A stretch of DNA of 64,000 bases from Paenibacillus sp. 1781tsa1 (GTDB taxonomy: Bacteria; Bacillota; Bacilli; Paenibacillales; Paenibacillaceae), in NCBI RefSeq assembly GCF_024159265.1, contig NZ_JAMYWY010000001.1, positions 3,844,001 through 3,908,000 of the forward strand, in the 5' to 3' direction. Below the pieces are notes generated by a model. It worked only from the letters and a program-made list of their open reading frames with translations. It had not been told where the DNA came from and made no database searches. A program made the position numbers and the translations under genes. Shown piece by piece: positions 1-9,564 of this stretch (positions are counted from its first letter, which is position 1; every line of letters begins with the position of its first letter).

Positions 1-323
1 TTATACCCCATTCTTCTGAAAACCGAACCAAATCATATGTATGTCTGGATATATGAAAAGATATGCCCCTTCTCAAAAGGAATTCAGCCTCGCTCCAATG
101 GCTACCAAACGCTAACGAACATACCGCATCTTAAAAGGCAGATGATCATCGGTTGCAAAATTTAACGAACCTTAGCAACGCTATTTAGTCATAAACGGGC
201 TTCCAAACCTAAAAAATCCAGTGAATCGACGAAATTGCGTCTCTGTGATTCGTTAGATCTCAGATCTGGGCAAATGGGGGCGAGTAGCGTGTGTCAGGTC
301 CATTAAAACAAAATAAAAATTGC
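1..323. other. Gene-free left edge with candidate structured/repeat element
   Basis: No convincing gene is present. The stretch carries the 8-mer CTAACGAA at 112-119, a second TAACGAAC at 163-170 and the reverse complement TTCGTTAG at 249-256, followed by AGATCTCAGATCT at 255-267. The 249-256 block could pair with either upstream block, so the segment may be a folded RNA or an inverted-repeat-bounded intergenic repeat. A short reading frame at 291-482 crosses a terminator hairpin and is not believed. Confidence 0.35.
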
Positions 324-370
324 AAAGAGGATGCCCCCGTCATATTCATGACTTATGGGACATCCTCTTT
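324..370 (-). terminator. Rho-independent terminator of the SDR gene
   Basis: The 10-base arms AAAGAGGATG (324-333) and CATCCTCTTT (361-370) are perfectly complementary. On the minus strand the hairpin is followed by a T-rich run, as expected downstream of the gene ending at 430. Confidence 0.8.
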
Positions 371-429
371 ATGGTTGAACTCAATTTATTCGTATTTCAT
401 ATGGATTTCCAACCAAATCCAGTTGGACA

Positions 430-1191
430 CTAGATGGCAGGCATCACATTTCCACCACTTACCGGGATATAGGCACCAGTGATAAATGAGGACAGATCCG
501 AAGCAAGAAAAGCGACCGCATTGGCGATTTCCTGGTCTTCACCCCTGCGCTTCAGCGGTACGGTACGAGTGTATGCCTCATCGTGCCCAGGCTCACTGGA
601 GCGATCACGTTCACTAATTGTCCATCCAGGTGCAACCTGGTTTACGGTAATCTGATACTCGCCAACCTCCTTGGCAAGCACGCGGTATACGCCATCCATT
701 CCACGCTTACCAGCGGTGTAAGCAGATTGATGAGCGAAGTTTTGCATCGCACATTCGGTATTAATGCCAATAAAGCGGCCGGCTTTGACGTTTTGCATAT
801 GTGGAATGAAAGCTTTGGCAAGATATACACTTTGCATAACACAGGACTCGAACTGGCTCAAATAATCTTCAGGAGACTGTTCCAACACCGTTGTCCATTC
901 ATATTGAATGACCGCATTGGCAACGACGATATCCACACCGCCGAGGACAGGATGAATTTCATCACGCATCCGAAATGCCGTATCCTGCTTGGTAATATCT
1001 CCCTGTACAATTACAGCCTTACGACCAAGTGCTTCAATCTCACCCTGAAGCTCCCGAGCCTTGGTATCATTATTTATGTAATGTAGAGCCAGATTGGCTC
1101 CACAGTTGGCCAACGTGCGTGCGATCACTCTCCCAAGTTGTCCGGTTGCGCCTGTAACCAGAGCTGTTTTTCCGGTGAGATCCAATTGCAT
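430..1191 (-). CDS. SDR-family NAD(P)-dependent oxidoreductase
   Basis: A 253-residue classical short-chain dehydrogenase. The N-terminal Rossmann motif TGATGQLGR (about residues 13-21), the NAVIQY segment in place of NAG, and the catalytic Tyr-x3-Lys in YTAGK (about 158-162) are visible, with the C-terminal SGG typical of the FabG-like group. Sequence identifies the fold and probable NAD(P)H-dependent oxidoreduction; the substrate is not known. The start at 1191 follows an AGGAGGTTTTTGC-type ribosome site. It stands alone, with a cre-like palindrome at 1223-1236 upstream and a terminator at 324-370. Confidence 0.9.
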   Translation of the reverse strand: MQLDLTGKTALVTGATGQLGRVIARTLANCGANLALHYINNDTKARELQGEIEALGRKAVIVQGDITKQDTAFRMRDEIHPVLGGVDIVVANAVIQYEWTTVLEQSPEDYLSQFESCVMQSVYLAKAFIPHMQNVKAGRFIGINTECAMQNFAHQSAYTAGKRGMDGVYRVLAKEVGEYQITVNQVAPGWTISERDRSSEPGHDEAYTRTVPLKRRGEDQEIANAVAFLASDLSSFITGAYIPVSGGNVMPAI

Positions 1192-1222
1192 AACAGCAAA
1201 AACCTCCTTGTTTTCATTTCTT

Positions 1223-1236
1223 CGAAAACGATTTCG
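1223..1236 (-). promoter_or_regulatory. cre-like palindrome upstream of the SDR gene
   Basis: CGAAAACGATTTCG fits the CcpA cre consensus TGWAANCGNTNWCA at all but the two terminal bases. A LacI-family operator is equally possible. It lies 32 bases upstream of the start codon. Confidence 0.45.
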
Positions 1237-1280
1237 GATAACGCTATAGTCTCTCGATAATTACGCATTATTAAGAGAAG

Positions 1281-1306
1281 TATACAGCATTGTTCAATGC
1301 TGTATA
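1281..1306. promoter_or_regulatory. Perfect inverted repeat (11-base arms, GTTC loop)
   Basis: TATACAGCATT at 1281-1291 is the exact reverse complement of AATGCTGTATA at 1296-1306. No T-run follows on either strand, so it is either an operator for the SDR promoter or a weak transcript end for the Dabb gene. Confidence 0.5.
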
Positions 1307-1342
1307 TGGTAATTCAGCTTTCTTCCCTATATGTAGAGAATA

Positions 1343-1648
1343 TTAATGATTATGCTGGATTAGATCAATTTCCTGGAAGCGACTGACTTCCTTTTCCCAA
1401 CGCTCTTCTACATATTGACGGTGAACCGGGTGATTGTTGTATGCATCATACGCAGCCTGATCCGCAAAGACCATAGAGAAGCTGTAGTCAAATTCATTCT
1501 TCTCACTTACCTGTCTCAGAACCCGAAATTGCTCTACCCCAGGAATGACAGCCAGTGCATCCGAACTTTCCTTCAAAAAGGCTTCTGCCTCCGGTGTATC
1601 TTTACCTGCGTATAGTGTAAACGTTACCATATGTGTAATGCTGCTCAT
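1343..1648 (-). CDS. Dabb (stress-responsive alpha/beta barrel) domain protein
   Basis: About 101 residues. The ITHMVTFTLY opening, the internal GVEQFRVLRQVS strand and the HPVHRQYVEE segment near the end are the signature of the Dabb (dimeric alpha/beta barrel) family, small cytosolic proteins of mostly unknown substrate. The open frame extends to 1666, but those first six codons contain the ribosome site itself (AAGGAGGAAATAG), so translation should start at the ATG at 1648. It is monocistronic between the SDR gene and rpmE2. Function beyond the fold cannot be read. Confidence 0.85.
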   Translation of the reverse strand: MSSITHMVTFTLYAGKDTPEAEAFLKESSDALAVIPGVEQFRVLRQVSEKNEFDYSFSMVFADQAAYDAYNNHPVHRQYVEERWEKEVSRFQEIDLIQHNH

Positions 1649-1802
1649 CTCTATTTCCTCCTTCATATGTTCTAACTCTGTTTTCTAGTGTACATCCGAA
1701 TGTGTTGTAAGCGCAATAATTGGTTGAATTAATTTTTAATCGGATGGTTATCTCTATATAAATACTAATTAAAAATCTCAAGGTTTACCCTAAATATGTA
1801 CA

Positions 1803-1835
1803 CAAAAAAAACCTCAGGACGAATCCCGAGGTTTT
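1803..1835 (-). terminator. Terminator of rpmE2
   Basis: AACCTC and GAGGTT arms with an inner GGA/TCC pairing form a hairpin; on the minus strand a run of Ts follows. Confidence 0.8.
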
Positions 1836-1855
1836 CTTGTAATGTATGGACAAAC

Positions 1856-2107
1856 TTATTTGTTGATGTTGTATTTACGGTTAAATTTATCAACACGGCC
1901 ACCGATATCCACGTTTCTTTGTTTACCAGTAAAGAACGGGTGGGATGCGGAACTAGTGTCCACACGGATTACTGGGTAAGAGTTACCGTCTTCCCATTCC
2001 ATAGTTTCGTTAGAGAACTTCGTGGAAGAACTCAGGAATTTGAAATCAGCACTTGCATCGTAAAAAATTACGAGTTGTGTCTTTGGATGGATGTCAACTT
2101 TTGGCAT
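1856..2107 (-). CDS. rpmE2: 50S ribosomal protein L31, type B
   Basis: An 83-residue type B L31 ([17 protein letters not shown] start). It contains no cysteine at all, so it lacks the CxxC zinc site of the type A protein and is the zinc-independent form, a large-subunit component. In Bacillus the zinc-free paralogue is Zur-controlled, but no Zur box is visible here: the upstream region shows only a TATAAT at about 2161-2166 on the minus strand and an AAAGGAG ribosome site, so this copy may be the constitutive L31. Terminator at 1803-1835. Other zinc-sparing genes lie 18 kb away at the znu locus. Confidence 0.95.
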   Translation of the reverse strand: MPKVDIHPKTQLVIFYDASADFKFLSSSTKFSNETMEWEDGNSYPVIRVDTSSASHPFFTGKQRNVDIGGRVDKFNRKYNINK

Positions 2108-2251
2108 AATCTATTTACACTCCTTTAATATGGGTACTTCTTTAGAATCAAACTAAATTTTATTATACTCTTTTTTTGGACAAAGTACCAGCAGGATTTG
2201 AGGAATAGCTGAAAAAATTATGATATCTGTGATTTTGCACGTCATCAGGTG

Positions 2252-2518
2252 TCACGCCGTCCCTTTCTCCAGTACATTCAACATGTACTCCAAAGCTTCC
2301 AGTTCATCCCTGCCCCTTGTCTGTAATCTGACAACACTACCATATCGAATGGGTAGTAACGCCATTCCAAGCAGGCTTTTGACATCTACACGATGCTCAT
2401 GTTCAGACTCCATATACGACAAAATAATATCCGAGGAAAAACGTGACGCTTGAGAAGATACCGACATCAGATCATCCCGATGAAAATCAGCGTGAATCAT
2501 AAATTCATGTACTCTCAC
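2252..2518 (-). CDS. HPr-family (PTS phosphocarrier-like) protein
   Basis: An 88-residue HPr-like protein. The block VDVKSLLGMALL (about 44-55) matches the HPr regulatory-serine region, with Ser48 at the position of Ser46. The first helix QASRFSSDIILSY aligns without gaps to HPr, which puts His13 opposite the catalytic His15; however, the normal HARP motif reads HRDD, so the essential arginine and proline are gone. It may be a regulatory (Crh-like) or degenerate HPr rather than a PTS carrier. Translation starts at GTG 2518, after AAGGA ten bases upstream. It is monocistronic. Confidence 0.7.
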   Translation of the reverse strand: MRVHEFMIHADFHRDDLMSVSSQASRFSSDIILSYMESEHEHRVDVKSLLGMALLPIRYGSVVRLQTRGRDELEALEYMLNVLEKGTA

Positions 2519-2633
2519 AACCTTCAGTTCCTTTCGCTAAGTACTTATTCACCATTATGGTGTGTATCGTTTTATATATTAAAATCTTCATGAATTATAC
2601 CATGTTATGGGAGCTTGACCCATACTTTTTTTG

Positions 2634-2675
2634 CAAAAAAATAAACAAAAAAGAGTCCTGAACTGCCGGACTCTT
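2634..2675 (-). terminator. Terminator of the polyol dehydrogenase gene
   Basis: AAGAGTCC (2651-2658) and GGACTCTT (2668-2675) are complementary; the minus strand continues with a long T-rich run. Confidence 0.85.
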
Positions 2676-2686
2676 ACAAGTTGTTC

Positions 2687-3754
2687 TTATCTGCCGTTCG
2701 GATATACCATGACCTTCAGACTACCGCTCTTATTGTGTAATGCACGCTCCATCGCCTGCTGTGTCTCTTCAAGCGAATAACGATCCGTAATCAGGGACAT
2801 TACGTCATGCTGACCGGAGCTCAGGAACTCAATACCTGCCGGATACGTGTTGGCATAACGGAATATGCCATAGATATCAACTTCATTGTCCGCGATAAAT
2901 GGAACATTGAGTGCGATCTCATCCTGTGCAGGCAGACCCACAATCGCAAGTTTGCCTCCGCGTCGAAGTGAGTACAGAGCGGATTGTAGCGCCTTTGGAT
3001 TGCCCGCTGTTTCCCATGCGGTATCGACACCCACACCACCTGTTAACCCGCGAATCACAGCAAGCGCATCTTCATTCCGCACATTAATGGCATGAGTGGC
3101 ACCCATGCGGCGAGCCGCTTCCAGCCTAACTTCCTCCAGATCCGTTACAATGATCTTCTCTACACCAAAAGATTTGGCAGCAGCCACGGCCATGAGTCCA
3201 ACGGGACCCATGCCCATAATCGCCAGCGTTGTACCCGGAGCCAACTTGCTACGGCGTGCAGCGTGAATACCAACAGAGAATGGCTCGTTCATAGCTGCTT
3301 CCTCATAGGACAGATGATCCGGAATCGGGAACACCATATCTTCACGCATCACCATGTATTGTACAAATGCCCCATCCACCGGAGGGGTCGCCAGAAATTG
3401 TACTTCCGGGCACAGGTTATAGCGACCTTCCTTGCATGCCGTGCAACGTCCGCAAGTCACCCCGGGCTCAATAGCAACCCGATCCCCTGTTTTCAGACGT
3501 GATACGTTCGAGCCAACAGCAGCAATGATCCCCGCACACTCATGACCCAGAATGATCGGTTTTTCCACCACAAATCTGCCAATGCGTCCATGTTCAAAAT
3601 AATGCACATCCGAGCCGCACACCCCGACAGCCATCACCTGGATTAACACCTCATCCGCTGCCGGTTGCGGGACGGGTTGTTCCTCAATAATGATGTGTCC
3701 TGGCTCTGTCATGACCGCGGCCTTCATGGTCTCGGGCAGTTGATGTTGTCCCAT
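2687..3754 (-). CDS. Zinc-dependent medium-chain dehydrogenase (sorbitol/xylitol dehydrogenase-like)
   Basis: About 355 residues. The catalytic zinc site is seen in GVCGSDVHYFEHG and GHECAG, the structural zinc cysteines in CGRCTACKEGRYNLC, and the NAD-binding motif GMGPVGL. This is the polyol dehydrogenase branch, expected to oxidise sorbitol, xylitol or a related polyol to the ketose in the cytosol. The frame is open to 3781, but the AGGAGGAGATAGG ribosome site lies inside those codons, so the ATG at 3754 is chosen. It sits next to a xylan-use cluster, so a pentitol substrate is plausible; this is inference. Confidence 0.88.
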   Translation of the reverse strand: MGQHQLPETMKAAVMTEPGHIIIEEQPVPQPAADEVLIQVMAVGVCGSDVHYFEHGRIGRFVVEKPIILGHECAGIIAAVGSNVSRLKTGDRVAIEPGVTCGRCTACKEGRYNLCPEVQFLATPPVDGAFVQYMVMREDMVFPIPDHLSYEEAAMNEPFSVGIHAARRSKLAPGTTLAIMGMGPVGLMAVAAAKSFGVEKIIVTDLEEVRLEAARRMGATHAINVRNEDALAVIRGLTGGVGVDTAWETAGNPKALQSALYSLRRGGKLAIVGLPAQDEIALNVPFIADNEVDIYGIFRYANTYPAGIEFLSSGQHDVMSLITDRYSLEETQQAMERALHNKSGSLKVMVYPNGR

Positions 3755-3835
3755 ACCTATCTCCTCCTCATGTATGTCCATGCTGTCTATTCTACATCAA
3801 AGAAAACAAGGTATCTTCTTTCTTCACATCACCAA

Positions 3836-5983
3836 TTAATAGATTATTCGACCTTGTTCATCCGCAATTCCGCTCTTGCGATAGAAGTACGTATTGATCA
3901 TGTCCCGCCATTCCTTCGCATGTTCGGCTTGGTTGTCCTGTAATGAAGCAACTTTGCTGAAAATGACCGGGTCAATTTTTCCCTCCAGCTGTCTCCATGT
4001 CTCGGCTAACCCCTCCGCCTGTGCAACACCTTCAAAGTGTGTATCATAAATATGCTGAATGACCGTTTTACCAGAATGCAGAACATGGGTGTATGGCACG
4101 TGATGGAAAAACAGGATTAACTCATCCGGACAGGTGTCCAAGGACTCATAACGATCGGCATTCTCAGAATGATACTGCGAGGTATACCCTGTGCCGCTCT
4201 TCACGGTTCGATCTACACCAATGCCATGACAATCGGCAAAGTGATACGTCCCCCATTTGGAATACTCGTATCCATCTACATTCGGTCCATAATGATGTTC
4301 CGGATTAACCATCCAACCCACACCGAGAGGCGCAGTATAATTCTCATAGATATCTAATGAAGTCAAAAGCATCCCCGTAACCTGGCGCACAACTTCGTGT
4401 TCATGTCCAAATGTCAGTCTGACCCACTCATCGGCAATCTCTTCCGCCGACAGCTCCGGATTCCACGCAAGTCTTCCGTATCCATACAGATTCGCCTGCG
4501 CGAGGGGATGTCCTGTCCAACAGGCATCTGCACCAATGTTGGATACTGCGGCGAAGCCACTGTGAGGTCGTTTATACAGAGAACCGTCCGCAATGCGCTT
4601 GATCTCTGAACCTTCGCCTTTGGCGTATGTGTCAAAGTCCAGTACTTCTTTCCACTGGGGAACCAGATAACAGAGATGACGCTGTTGCCCGGTATATTCC
4701 TGTGTAATCTGGAATTCAATCACCTGATTCGTATTTTCCATGGCGCCAAACAACGGGGATACCGCCTCCCTCACCTGAAAGTCCATCGGCCCGTTCTTGA
4801 TCTGCAAAATGACATTTTCGGCAAAACGCCCATCCAGCGGCGTAAAGTGGTCATATGCTGCACGTGCACGGTCAGTGGAACGATCCCGCCAGTCCTGCTT
4901 ACAGTTATAGACGAAGCAACGCCAGATGACCAATCCACCGAATGGACGAAGGGCTTCAGCCAACATGTTTGCACCATCAGCATGATCACGGTTATACGTG
5001 AACGGTCCTGGACGGTTCTCGGAGTCTGCCTTGATCAGGTAACCGCCAAAATCCGGAATCGCTGCGTACACCTTGGCCGTTTGAATGTTCCACCATTCCC
5101 GTACCTGTGCATCCAGCGGATCTGCCGTACGTAATCCACCAATCTCGATTGGACTCGCGTAGTTGGCGCTCAGGAACAATCGAATACCATACGCTCTGAA
5201 TTCAGCAGCAACCTTCGCCACATCGCTAAGATAACGTTCCGTCAGAAACAGGCTCTCACGGCGGTGTACATTGACATTATTGATCGATATAGCATTGATG
5301 CCCGTCGAAGCGAGCAAGCGTGCGTAGTCCCTGATGCGGTCCAAGTCCAGTGTGAATTCCCCGTTATCATAGAAAATGGAGTCTCCTGCGTAACCACGTT
5401 CAATGCTGCCGTCCACGTTATCCCATTGATTAATCATCCGTAGCGCATTGGTAGGCTGCTCTGTAATGAAGCTCCATTTACTCACAGCGCCATCCGCCTC
5501 ACTTGTACTCCCTTGATCCATTGTCAGTTCCCGAAGCAGATGGAATGCACCATACAATACACCTTGGGAAGTCTCTGATCCAATGACCAGTACACCTTCG
5601 GTCTCGTTCTCACGAATGATGTACCCTTCTTCTTGAACAGTTGAACGCTCTGTCTCACTGAACGACGCAGCCACCGAAGTGCTCCCTGTCCAAGTACCGA
5701 TTCGTATGGCGGGAGCGGAATCGTGATTGTGCCGCTCACTTTGCTGAGCATCAGACAGCTGACTGACCGAGGGCTTCACGCCATACAACTTCTCCAGTCC
5801 CCGTGAAAGTTCGGTCAGCGCTGTTGTGATTACTCCATGGTTCTCTTCCGCCAGAATCAGCTTGCTCCACGCAGGAGCCTTCTTATAGGCAATTCCATTC
5901 GCTTTTGGCAATTCGGAGTGATATCCCAGCCACGCATCATACTGTGGACCTGACAAGGCAGATTGAATGACAGATTGGTTCAT
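3836..5983 (-). CDS. aguA: Alpha-glucuronidase, GH67
   Basis: A 715-residue GH67 enzyme that removes (4-O-methyl)glucuronic acid from the end of xylo-oligosaccharides. Family features include [11 protein letters not shown], the [10 protein letters not shown] loop, VIWRCFVYN and the [10 protein letters not shown]...[11 protein letters not shown] region that carries the catalytic acids in characterised members. No signal peptide is present, so it works on imported aldouronates. The longer open frame to 6046 is rejected: GGAGGCGGTACA precedes the ATG at 5983. That ATG overlaps the GH52 stop codon by four bases (ATGA), indicating translational coupling. No transporter for aldouronates accompanies it. 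Confidence 0.95.
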   Translation of the reverse strand: MNQSVIQSALSGPQYDAWLGYHSELPKANGIAYKKAPAWSKLILAEENHGVITTALTELSRGLEKLYGVKPSVSQLSDAQQSERHNHDSAPAIRIGTWTGSTSVAASFSETERSTVQEEGYIIRENETEGVLVIGSETSQGVLYGAFHLLRELTMDQGSTSEADGAVSKWSFITEQPTNALRMINQWDNVDGSIERGYAGDSIFYDNGEFTLDLDRIRDYARLLASTGINAISINNVNVHRRESLFLTERYLSDVAKVAAEFRAYGIRLFLSANYASPIEIGGLRTADPLDAQVREWWNIQTAKVYAAIPDFGGYLIKADSENRPGPFTYNRDHADGANMLAEALRPFGGLVIWRCFVYNCKQDWRDRSTDRARAAYDHFTPLDGRFAENVILQIKNGPMDFQVREAVSPLFGAMENTNQVIEFQITQEYTGQQRHLCYLVPQWKEVLDFDTYAKGEGSEIKRIADGSLYKRPHSGFAAVSNIGADACWTGHPLAQANLYGYGRLAWNPELSAEEIADEWVRLTFGHEHEVVRQVTGMLLTSLDIYENYTAPLGVGWMVNPEHHYGPNVDGYEYSKWGTYHFADCHGIGVDRTVKSGTGYTSQYHSENADRYESLDTCPDELILFFHHVPYTHVLHSGKTVIQHIYDTHFEGVAQAEGLAETWRQLEGKIDPVIFSKVASLQDNQAEHAKEWRDMINTYFYRKSGIADEQGRIIY

Positions 5984-8169
5984 TGTACCGCCTCCTTGGT
6001 AGCATAGATCTGCGCAAGGCGATTCCCTTTTCCTTCGAGTAGCCATAGAATCGACGTTACACCACGCGGATAGTACTTGCTGCCAACCGCTACACCAGAC
6101 AGGATCTGGTCACTCCAGCACCAGTACGATTCCTCCGGATGCAGCAGCCAGTTGACATGAGCCGCGTCTGCTGCCTTGCCTGTCTCATTCCATTCCACAT
6201 CCAGCAGCTCTCTAGCGATAAACTGGGACAGATAGATTTTGCTCAGCCACGAGTTATTGCTTGTTGAAGACAGTTTCCAGCCTCCATCTTCGAACAGACA
6301 TGTTCCCGGTACAAGAACCGTCTTCAGATGAGTTTGGAGTGCTTTCAGATAAGGTCCAAAACGACCATTGACATCCAACGCTGCTTCACAGCCTGTAAAG
6401 TAAGGGAACACCAGACCTTCAATCGCCGGAATGATTCGGGAATCATTATTTTCTGCAATAACAGCTGGAATGTAGCCGCCATCCGTCAACTGTGCAGCAA
6501 TACTGGCTGCGCAGCGATCCGCTTGAATCCCTGCTTGATGTGACAGATCCGCCAACTTCTCCGTTGCGAACAGCTTCTCCAATGCAACATAGACCGCCCA
6601 ACATTTACCCGCCAGATAGATATTATTGCGAGACTGACCCAGTGACACATCCAGGCTGTCGTAAGTCGTAATTTCCGCTCCACCTTGGGTTCGACTGCTA
6701 TCGAGACCCATTAGACCGTTACGCTGCTCCGCGTTAGGATGGTCACGATTAAGCATACTTTCGAAGCAATTCTGGATAACAGGCAGCATGTTTTTCACAA
6801 ACGTTTGATCCTGTGTCTGTTCAATGTATACTGTCGCACAGCAGAGCCAGTTCACCAGTTCCTCGTGGCTCATCTGTGAAAAGCAGTCGTCAATGCCAAC
6901 CAGCTCATATGCCGAGTATCCAGAGCGTGAGAACACGTTGGCAACACCCATATCATGGGTAAAGGTAATTCCGCCCGGATGTAACTTTTCTTCCCCCGGG
7001 AAACGAACCTGATCCGTGTAACTGTATCGTTTGACAAACCACTCCAGCTCATTACGCACCGTCCATGGATTCAAGGCAAGCTCGAAGTACAACTGATCGG
7101 CCGTCAGATCAAGTGTGTTCATCATCCGATACTCACCTTCGTTCACCACCCAGAGTGGCTCGCCATCGGCATCCAGCAATTGAGTACTGGCAAAATAGCT
7201 GTGAATGGAATGAGCAAGCATGAATGATTGATCTTCAGTCAAAGCAGCCGTTCCAAGGCGCTGTTCAACCTCTCCACAGGATGCGGTCAACTCACTGAAT
7301 CGTTGTAGTGCATACTCTCCTGCTGCCTGAATATCGGAGAAGTAGCGCGTATACCAATACGTTGTGTCCATTCCGGTTGTCACAATGCCCCCGCGATAGA
7401 AACATACTGCGAATTGATACGTACGTTTCTCTCCAGCCGGCACTTCCATCAGTAGTGCAGCGGTTGAGCCAAGTCCAAATGCCAGATTATCCCGATGTTT
7501 CTCCTGCAAGAGTTTCTCCAGCGTGAATCCGCGTGCGGGCCACAGTCCGTCATCTGCCGACATAATCGCTGTAAGTCGACCTTGTCCCACACCTGTGATG
7601 GAGCCACCTTCCGGTCCCCCAATCAGACGCATCGCAGAGTACGGATCATTTCCCTGATAACCAAAGTAGGCTTTGCGTGCTTGTTGACCTTGTGTATTGT
7701 CAATCGTCATCTCAACCAATACGGCAGGTACGAGAGCATCCATTAAAGCTTCTCGATCTCCACTCGTTGGATCAGGTACCGGACGTACAGGCGTGTAGAT
7801 ACGGAATGTCAGATCTCCTGCAGTCCATGTATCCGTACCTGAGGTGAATTCACGGGTAATCTCTTCATCACGAAAAGCCGCAATAAGAGGTTGTGGAACT
7901 TGGGACGCTGTTGTGGACGCCGTGTCCCCATTCTCCAACTTCTCTACATCATAGCGGCTGCTCTCATCCTCGGAAGCTTCATAAAAAGGAAGCGCCTGAT
8001 AATTCTCTCCATCACGAGATTGTAATCCAATATATACATTCTGGTCTGCCGGTTTGCCGAGTTCAAGACCCAGCCCGCCTTTGGCTCCTTTGTAACCCAG
8101 TGTAAAACTCGCAAAAGCACCAATTGGTGCGTGATGTGCATTATAAAAGATGGATTTGGATGTGCTCAC
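5980..8169 (-). CDS. Beta-xylosidase, GH52
   Basis: A 729-residue intracellular GH52 enzyme that cleaves xylose from short xylo-oligosaccharides. The opening [18 protein letters not shown], the [12 protein letters not shown] motif (nucleophile Glu in characterised GH52) and [20 protein letters not shown] (acid/base Asp region) are all intact. The start is GTG at 8169, nine bases after AGAGGGG; no better ATG exists. It is the first gene of a two-gene operon with the GH67 gene, and a cre-like site lies just upstream at 8196-8209. The divergent AraC gene at 8573 is the likely specific regulator. Confidence 0.95.
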   Translation of the reverse strand: MSTSKSIFYNAHHAPIGAFASFTLGYKGAKGGLGLELGKPADQNVYIGLQSRDGENYQALPFYEASEDESSRYDVEKLENGDTASTTASQVPQPLIAAFRDEEITREFTSGTDTWTAGDLTFRIYTPVRPVPDPTSGDREALMDALVPAVLVEMTIDNTQGQQARKAYFGYQGNDPYSAMRLIGGPEGGSITGVGQGRLTAIMSADDGLWPARGFTLEKLLQEKHRDNLAFGLGSTAALLMEVPAGEKRTYQFAVCFYRGGIVTTGMDTTYWYTRYFSDIQAAGEYALQRFSELTASCGEVEQRLGTAALTEDQSFMLAHSIHSYFASTQLLDADGEPLWVVNEGEYRMMNTLDLTADQLYFELALNPWTVRNELEWFVKRYSYTDQVRFPGEEKLHPGGITFTHDMGVANVFSRSGYSAYELVGIDDCFSQMSHEELVNWLCCATVYIEQTQDQTFVKNMLPVIQNCFESMLNRDHPNAEQRNGLMGLDSSRTQGGAEITTYDSLDVSLGQSRNNIYLAGKCWAVYVALEKLFATEKLADLSHQAGIQADRCAASIAAQLTDGGYIPAVIAENNDSRIIPAIEGLVFPYFTGCEAALDVNGRFGPYLKALQTHLKTVLVPGTCLFEDGGWKLSSTSNNSWLSKIYLSQFIARELLDVEWNETGKAADAAHVNWLLHPEESYWCWSDQILSGVAVGSKYYPRGVTSILWLLEGKGNRLAQIYATKEAVQ

Positions 8170-8195
8170 GAATCATAACCCCTCTCAAAATAGTT

Positions 8196-8209
8196 TGCAT
8201 GCGTTTTCA
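8196..8209 (-). promoter_or_regulatory. cre-like site before the GH52-GH67 operon
   Basis: On the minus strand TGAAAACGCATGCA matches the CcpA cre consensus at 12 of 14 positions. It lies 27-40 bases upstream of the GTG start, where it would overlap the promoter. Confidence 0.5.
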
Positions 8210-8265
8210 TTAGCCCCATCCTAACACGTGGTTCCACCTCAGACCATGATCAAATCAATCGGATA

Positions 8266-8295
8266 TTTACCCAAATCAAGCTGATAGACTATAAT
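8266..8295 (+). promoter_or_regulatory. Candidate promoter of the AraC gene
   Basis: TTTACC and TATAAT are separated by 18 bases. If used, the transcript would include the whole hairpin-rich element at 8341-8548 as its leader. Confidence 0.4.
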
Positions 8296-8340
8296 GGATT
8301 AAAGCGGTTACAAAGAATCATTGCATTTAATATAAGTGCA

Positions 8341-8548
8341 TGTTCAAAAAGAGTGGTTTTCAGTACCAAGAAGATGGGATGAAGCTAGAAATGGAGTAGC
8401 GGAGCGTAGGGAAAACTACGTGAGCAACCGCAATGTTTCTGAAGGAAACATACTTCGTAAGCCTCCCGCTTATTTCGGCTGAATTCCATATTCGATGCTG
8501 ATGATGCCACTAGGCATCATTCGTAATCAAAATCGCACTTTTTGAACA
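8341..8548 (+). mobile_element. MITE-like element (repeat family A)
   Basis: About 208 bases bounded by inverted ends TGTTCAAAAAG and CTTTTTGAACA. Inside are three perfect small hairpins: CGTAG/CTACG (8405-8420), ATGTTTC/GAAACAT (8433-8451) and ATGATGCC/GGCATCAT (8501-8520). It encodes no protein. A 44-base fragment of the same family, inverted, lies at 30203-30246. No clear target-site duplication was seen. It ends 10 bases before the ribosome site of the AraC gene. Confidence 0.7.
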
Positions 8549-8572
8549 ACCTCTAATAAAGGAGGGTCTTTC

Positions 8573-9484
8573 ATGTCTTCAACGTACTTGCCTCCTACTT
8601 TGGGAGAAAGTGTCCATGAGATTTTTTATCCAGATGTGCAAACAACCGTCAATCTGTTCGCCATTCATTTACGAAGTGTTGGTACGGACTGGGATTATCC
8701 GGCGCATGAGCACCCTCAATATGAACTGAATTATGTTACCGAAGGCGAGCAACGCATGATGGTGAACGGTACCCTATATATTCAAAAGGCGGGTGAACTG
8801 CTCCTGATTCCTCCGGGAAGCATTCATTCCAGTCAGAGCCATAACTGCAAGGGATTCACGTATTTTTGTATGCACTTTGATATTGATGATCAGTTGTTCC
8901 TATCGTTGCTGGCACGCATCAAACAAGTACGATTCAGCGCGGATAGTCCGGTTACACAGCAAATTGAGCCGGTTTTACGCAAATTAATGTCATCTGCTGA
9001 TGATGAAACTGCAAATACGATGGTGCAGCGTATGCAGTTGCAATCTGCAGTATTCGAACTATTTGGCCATCTGTGGGAGGCGGTCTCGCAAGAGGCAGCA
9101 CAATGGGTTACCGACGGACATGAAAAGATCGAACTCGCCCACCAGATTCGCAATCGATTGCAAGGCCTGATGAGTCAGCAATTCAAACAGGGACACGAAT
9201 CCAACGGTCACTATGGCATTGATGATATTGCAGCAGAGCTGGGCATCAGTTCTTCTCACTGTAATCGCGTGTTCAAGCAGGTATTCGGTCAGTCTCCCCG
9301 TGCTGTATTGTCCCAGTTGGTTTTGCATGAAGCGAAGCTTCTTCTGGGCAATCCGAAGCTGTCCGTTCAGAATATTGCCGTCATGCTTGGTTACAAGGAT
9401 ATTGCCCATTTCAGTCGTCAATTCAAGCGCTGGTCCGGCATGTCACCATCCCGTTACCGACAGGAAAAGCCTGCTCTGGAATAA
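8573..9484 (+). CDS. AraC-family transcriptional regulator (cupin sensor domain)
   Basis: A 303-residue regulator. The N-terminal half is a cupin fold (HEHPQYELNYVTEGE, PPGSIHSSQS, about residues 48-105) that should bind a sugar ligand; the C-terminal 100 residues hold two helix-turn-helix motifs (ISSSHCNRVFKQVFGQSP and the PSRYRQ ending). It has a strong AAAGGAGG site before ATG 8573. It is divergent from the GH52-GH67 operon and most likely activates it in response to xylan-derived oligosaccharides. Its leader contains a MITE-like element, and its last codons form part of the terminator at 9464-9504. Confidence 0.9.
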   Translation: MSSTYLPPTLGESVHEIFYPDVQTTVNLFAIHLRSVGTDWDYPAHEHPQYELNYVTEGEQRMMVNGTLYIQKAGELLLIPPGSIHSSQSHNCKGFTYFCMHFDIDDQLFLSLLARIKQVRFSADSPVTQQIEPVLRKLMSSADDETANTMVQRMQLQSAVFELFGHLWEAVSQEAAQWVTDGHEKIELAHQIRNRLQGLMSQQFKQGHESNGHYGIDDIAAELGISSSHCNRVFKQVFGQSPRAVLSQLVLHEAKLLLGNPKLSVQNIAVMLGYKDIAHFSRQFKRWSGMSPSRYRQEKPALE

Positions 9485-9504
9485 GGTCCAGTAGCAGGCT
9501 TTTC
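9464..9504. terminator. Bidirectional terminator overlapping the AraC stop codon
   Basis: AAAAGCCTGCT and AGCAGGCTTTT arms pair, extended by CTGGA/TCCAG. The stop codon at 9482-9484 is in the loop region. It can serve both the AraC gene and the convergent aldehyde dehydrogenase gene. Confidence 0.75.
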
Positions 9505-9564
9505 GGCTTGATTCAACTTTTTGCATAATTTGATTCAAGATGTTCTCTGTATTTATATGAAGTG

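Noticed and set aside
291..482. Short plus-strand frame at the left edge
   Set aside because: It runs through the terminator hairpin and into the end of the SDR gene.
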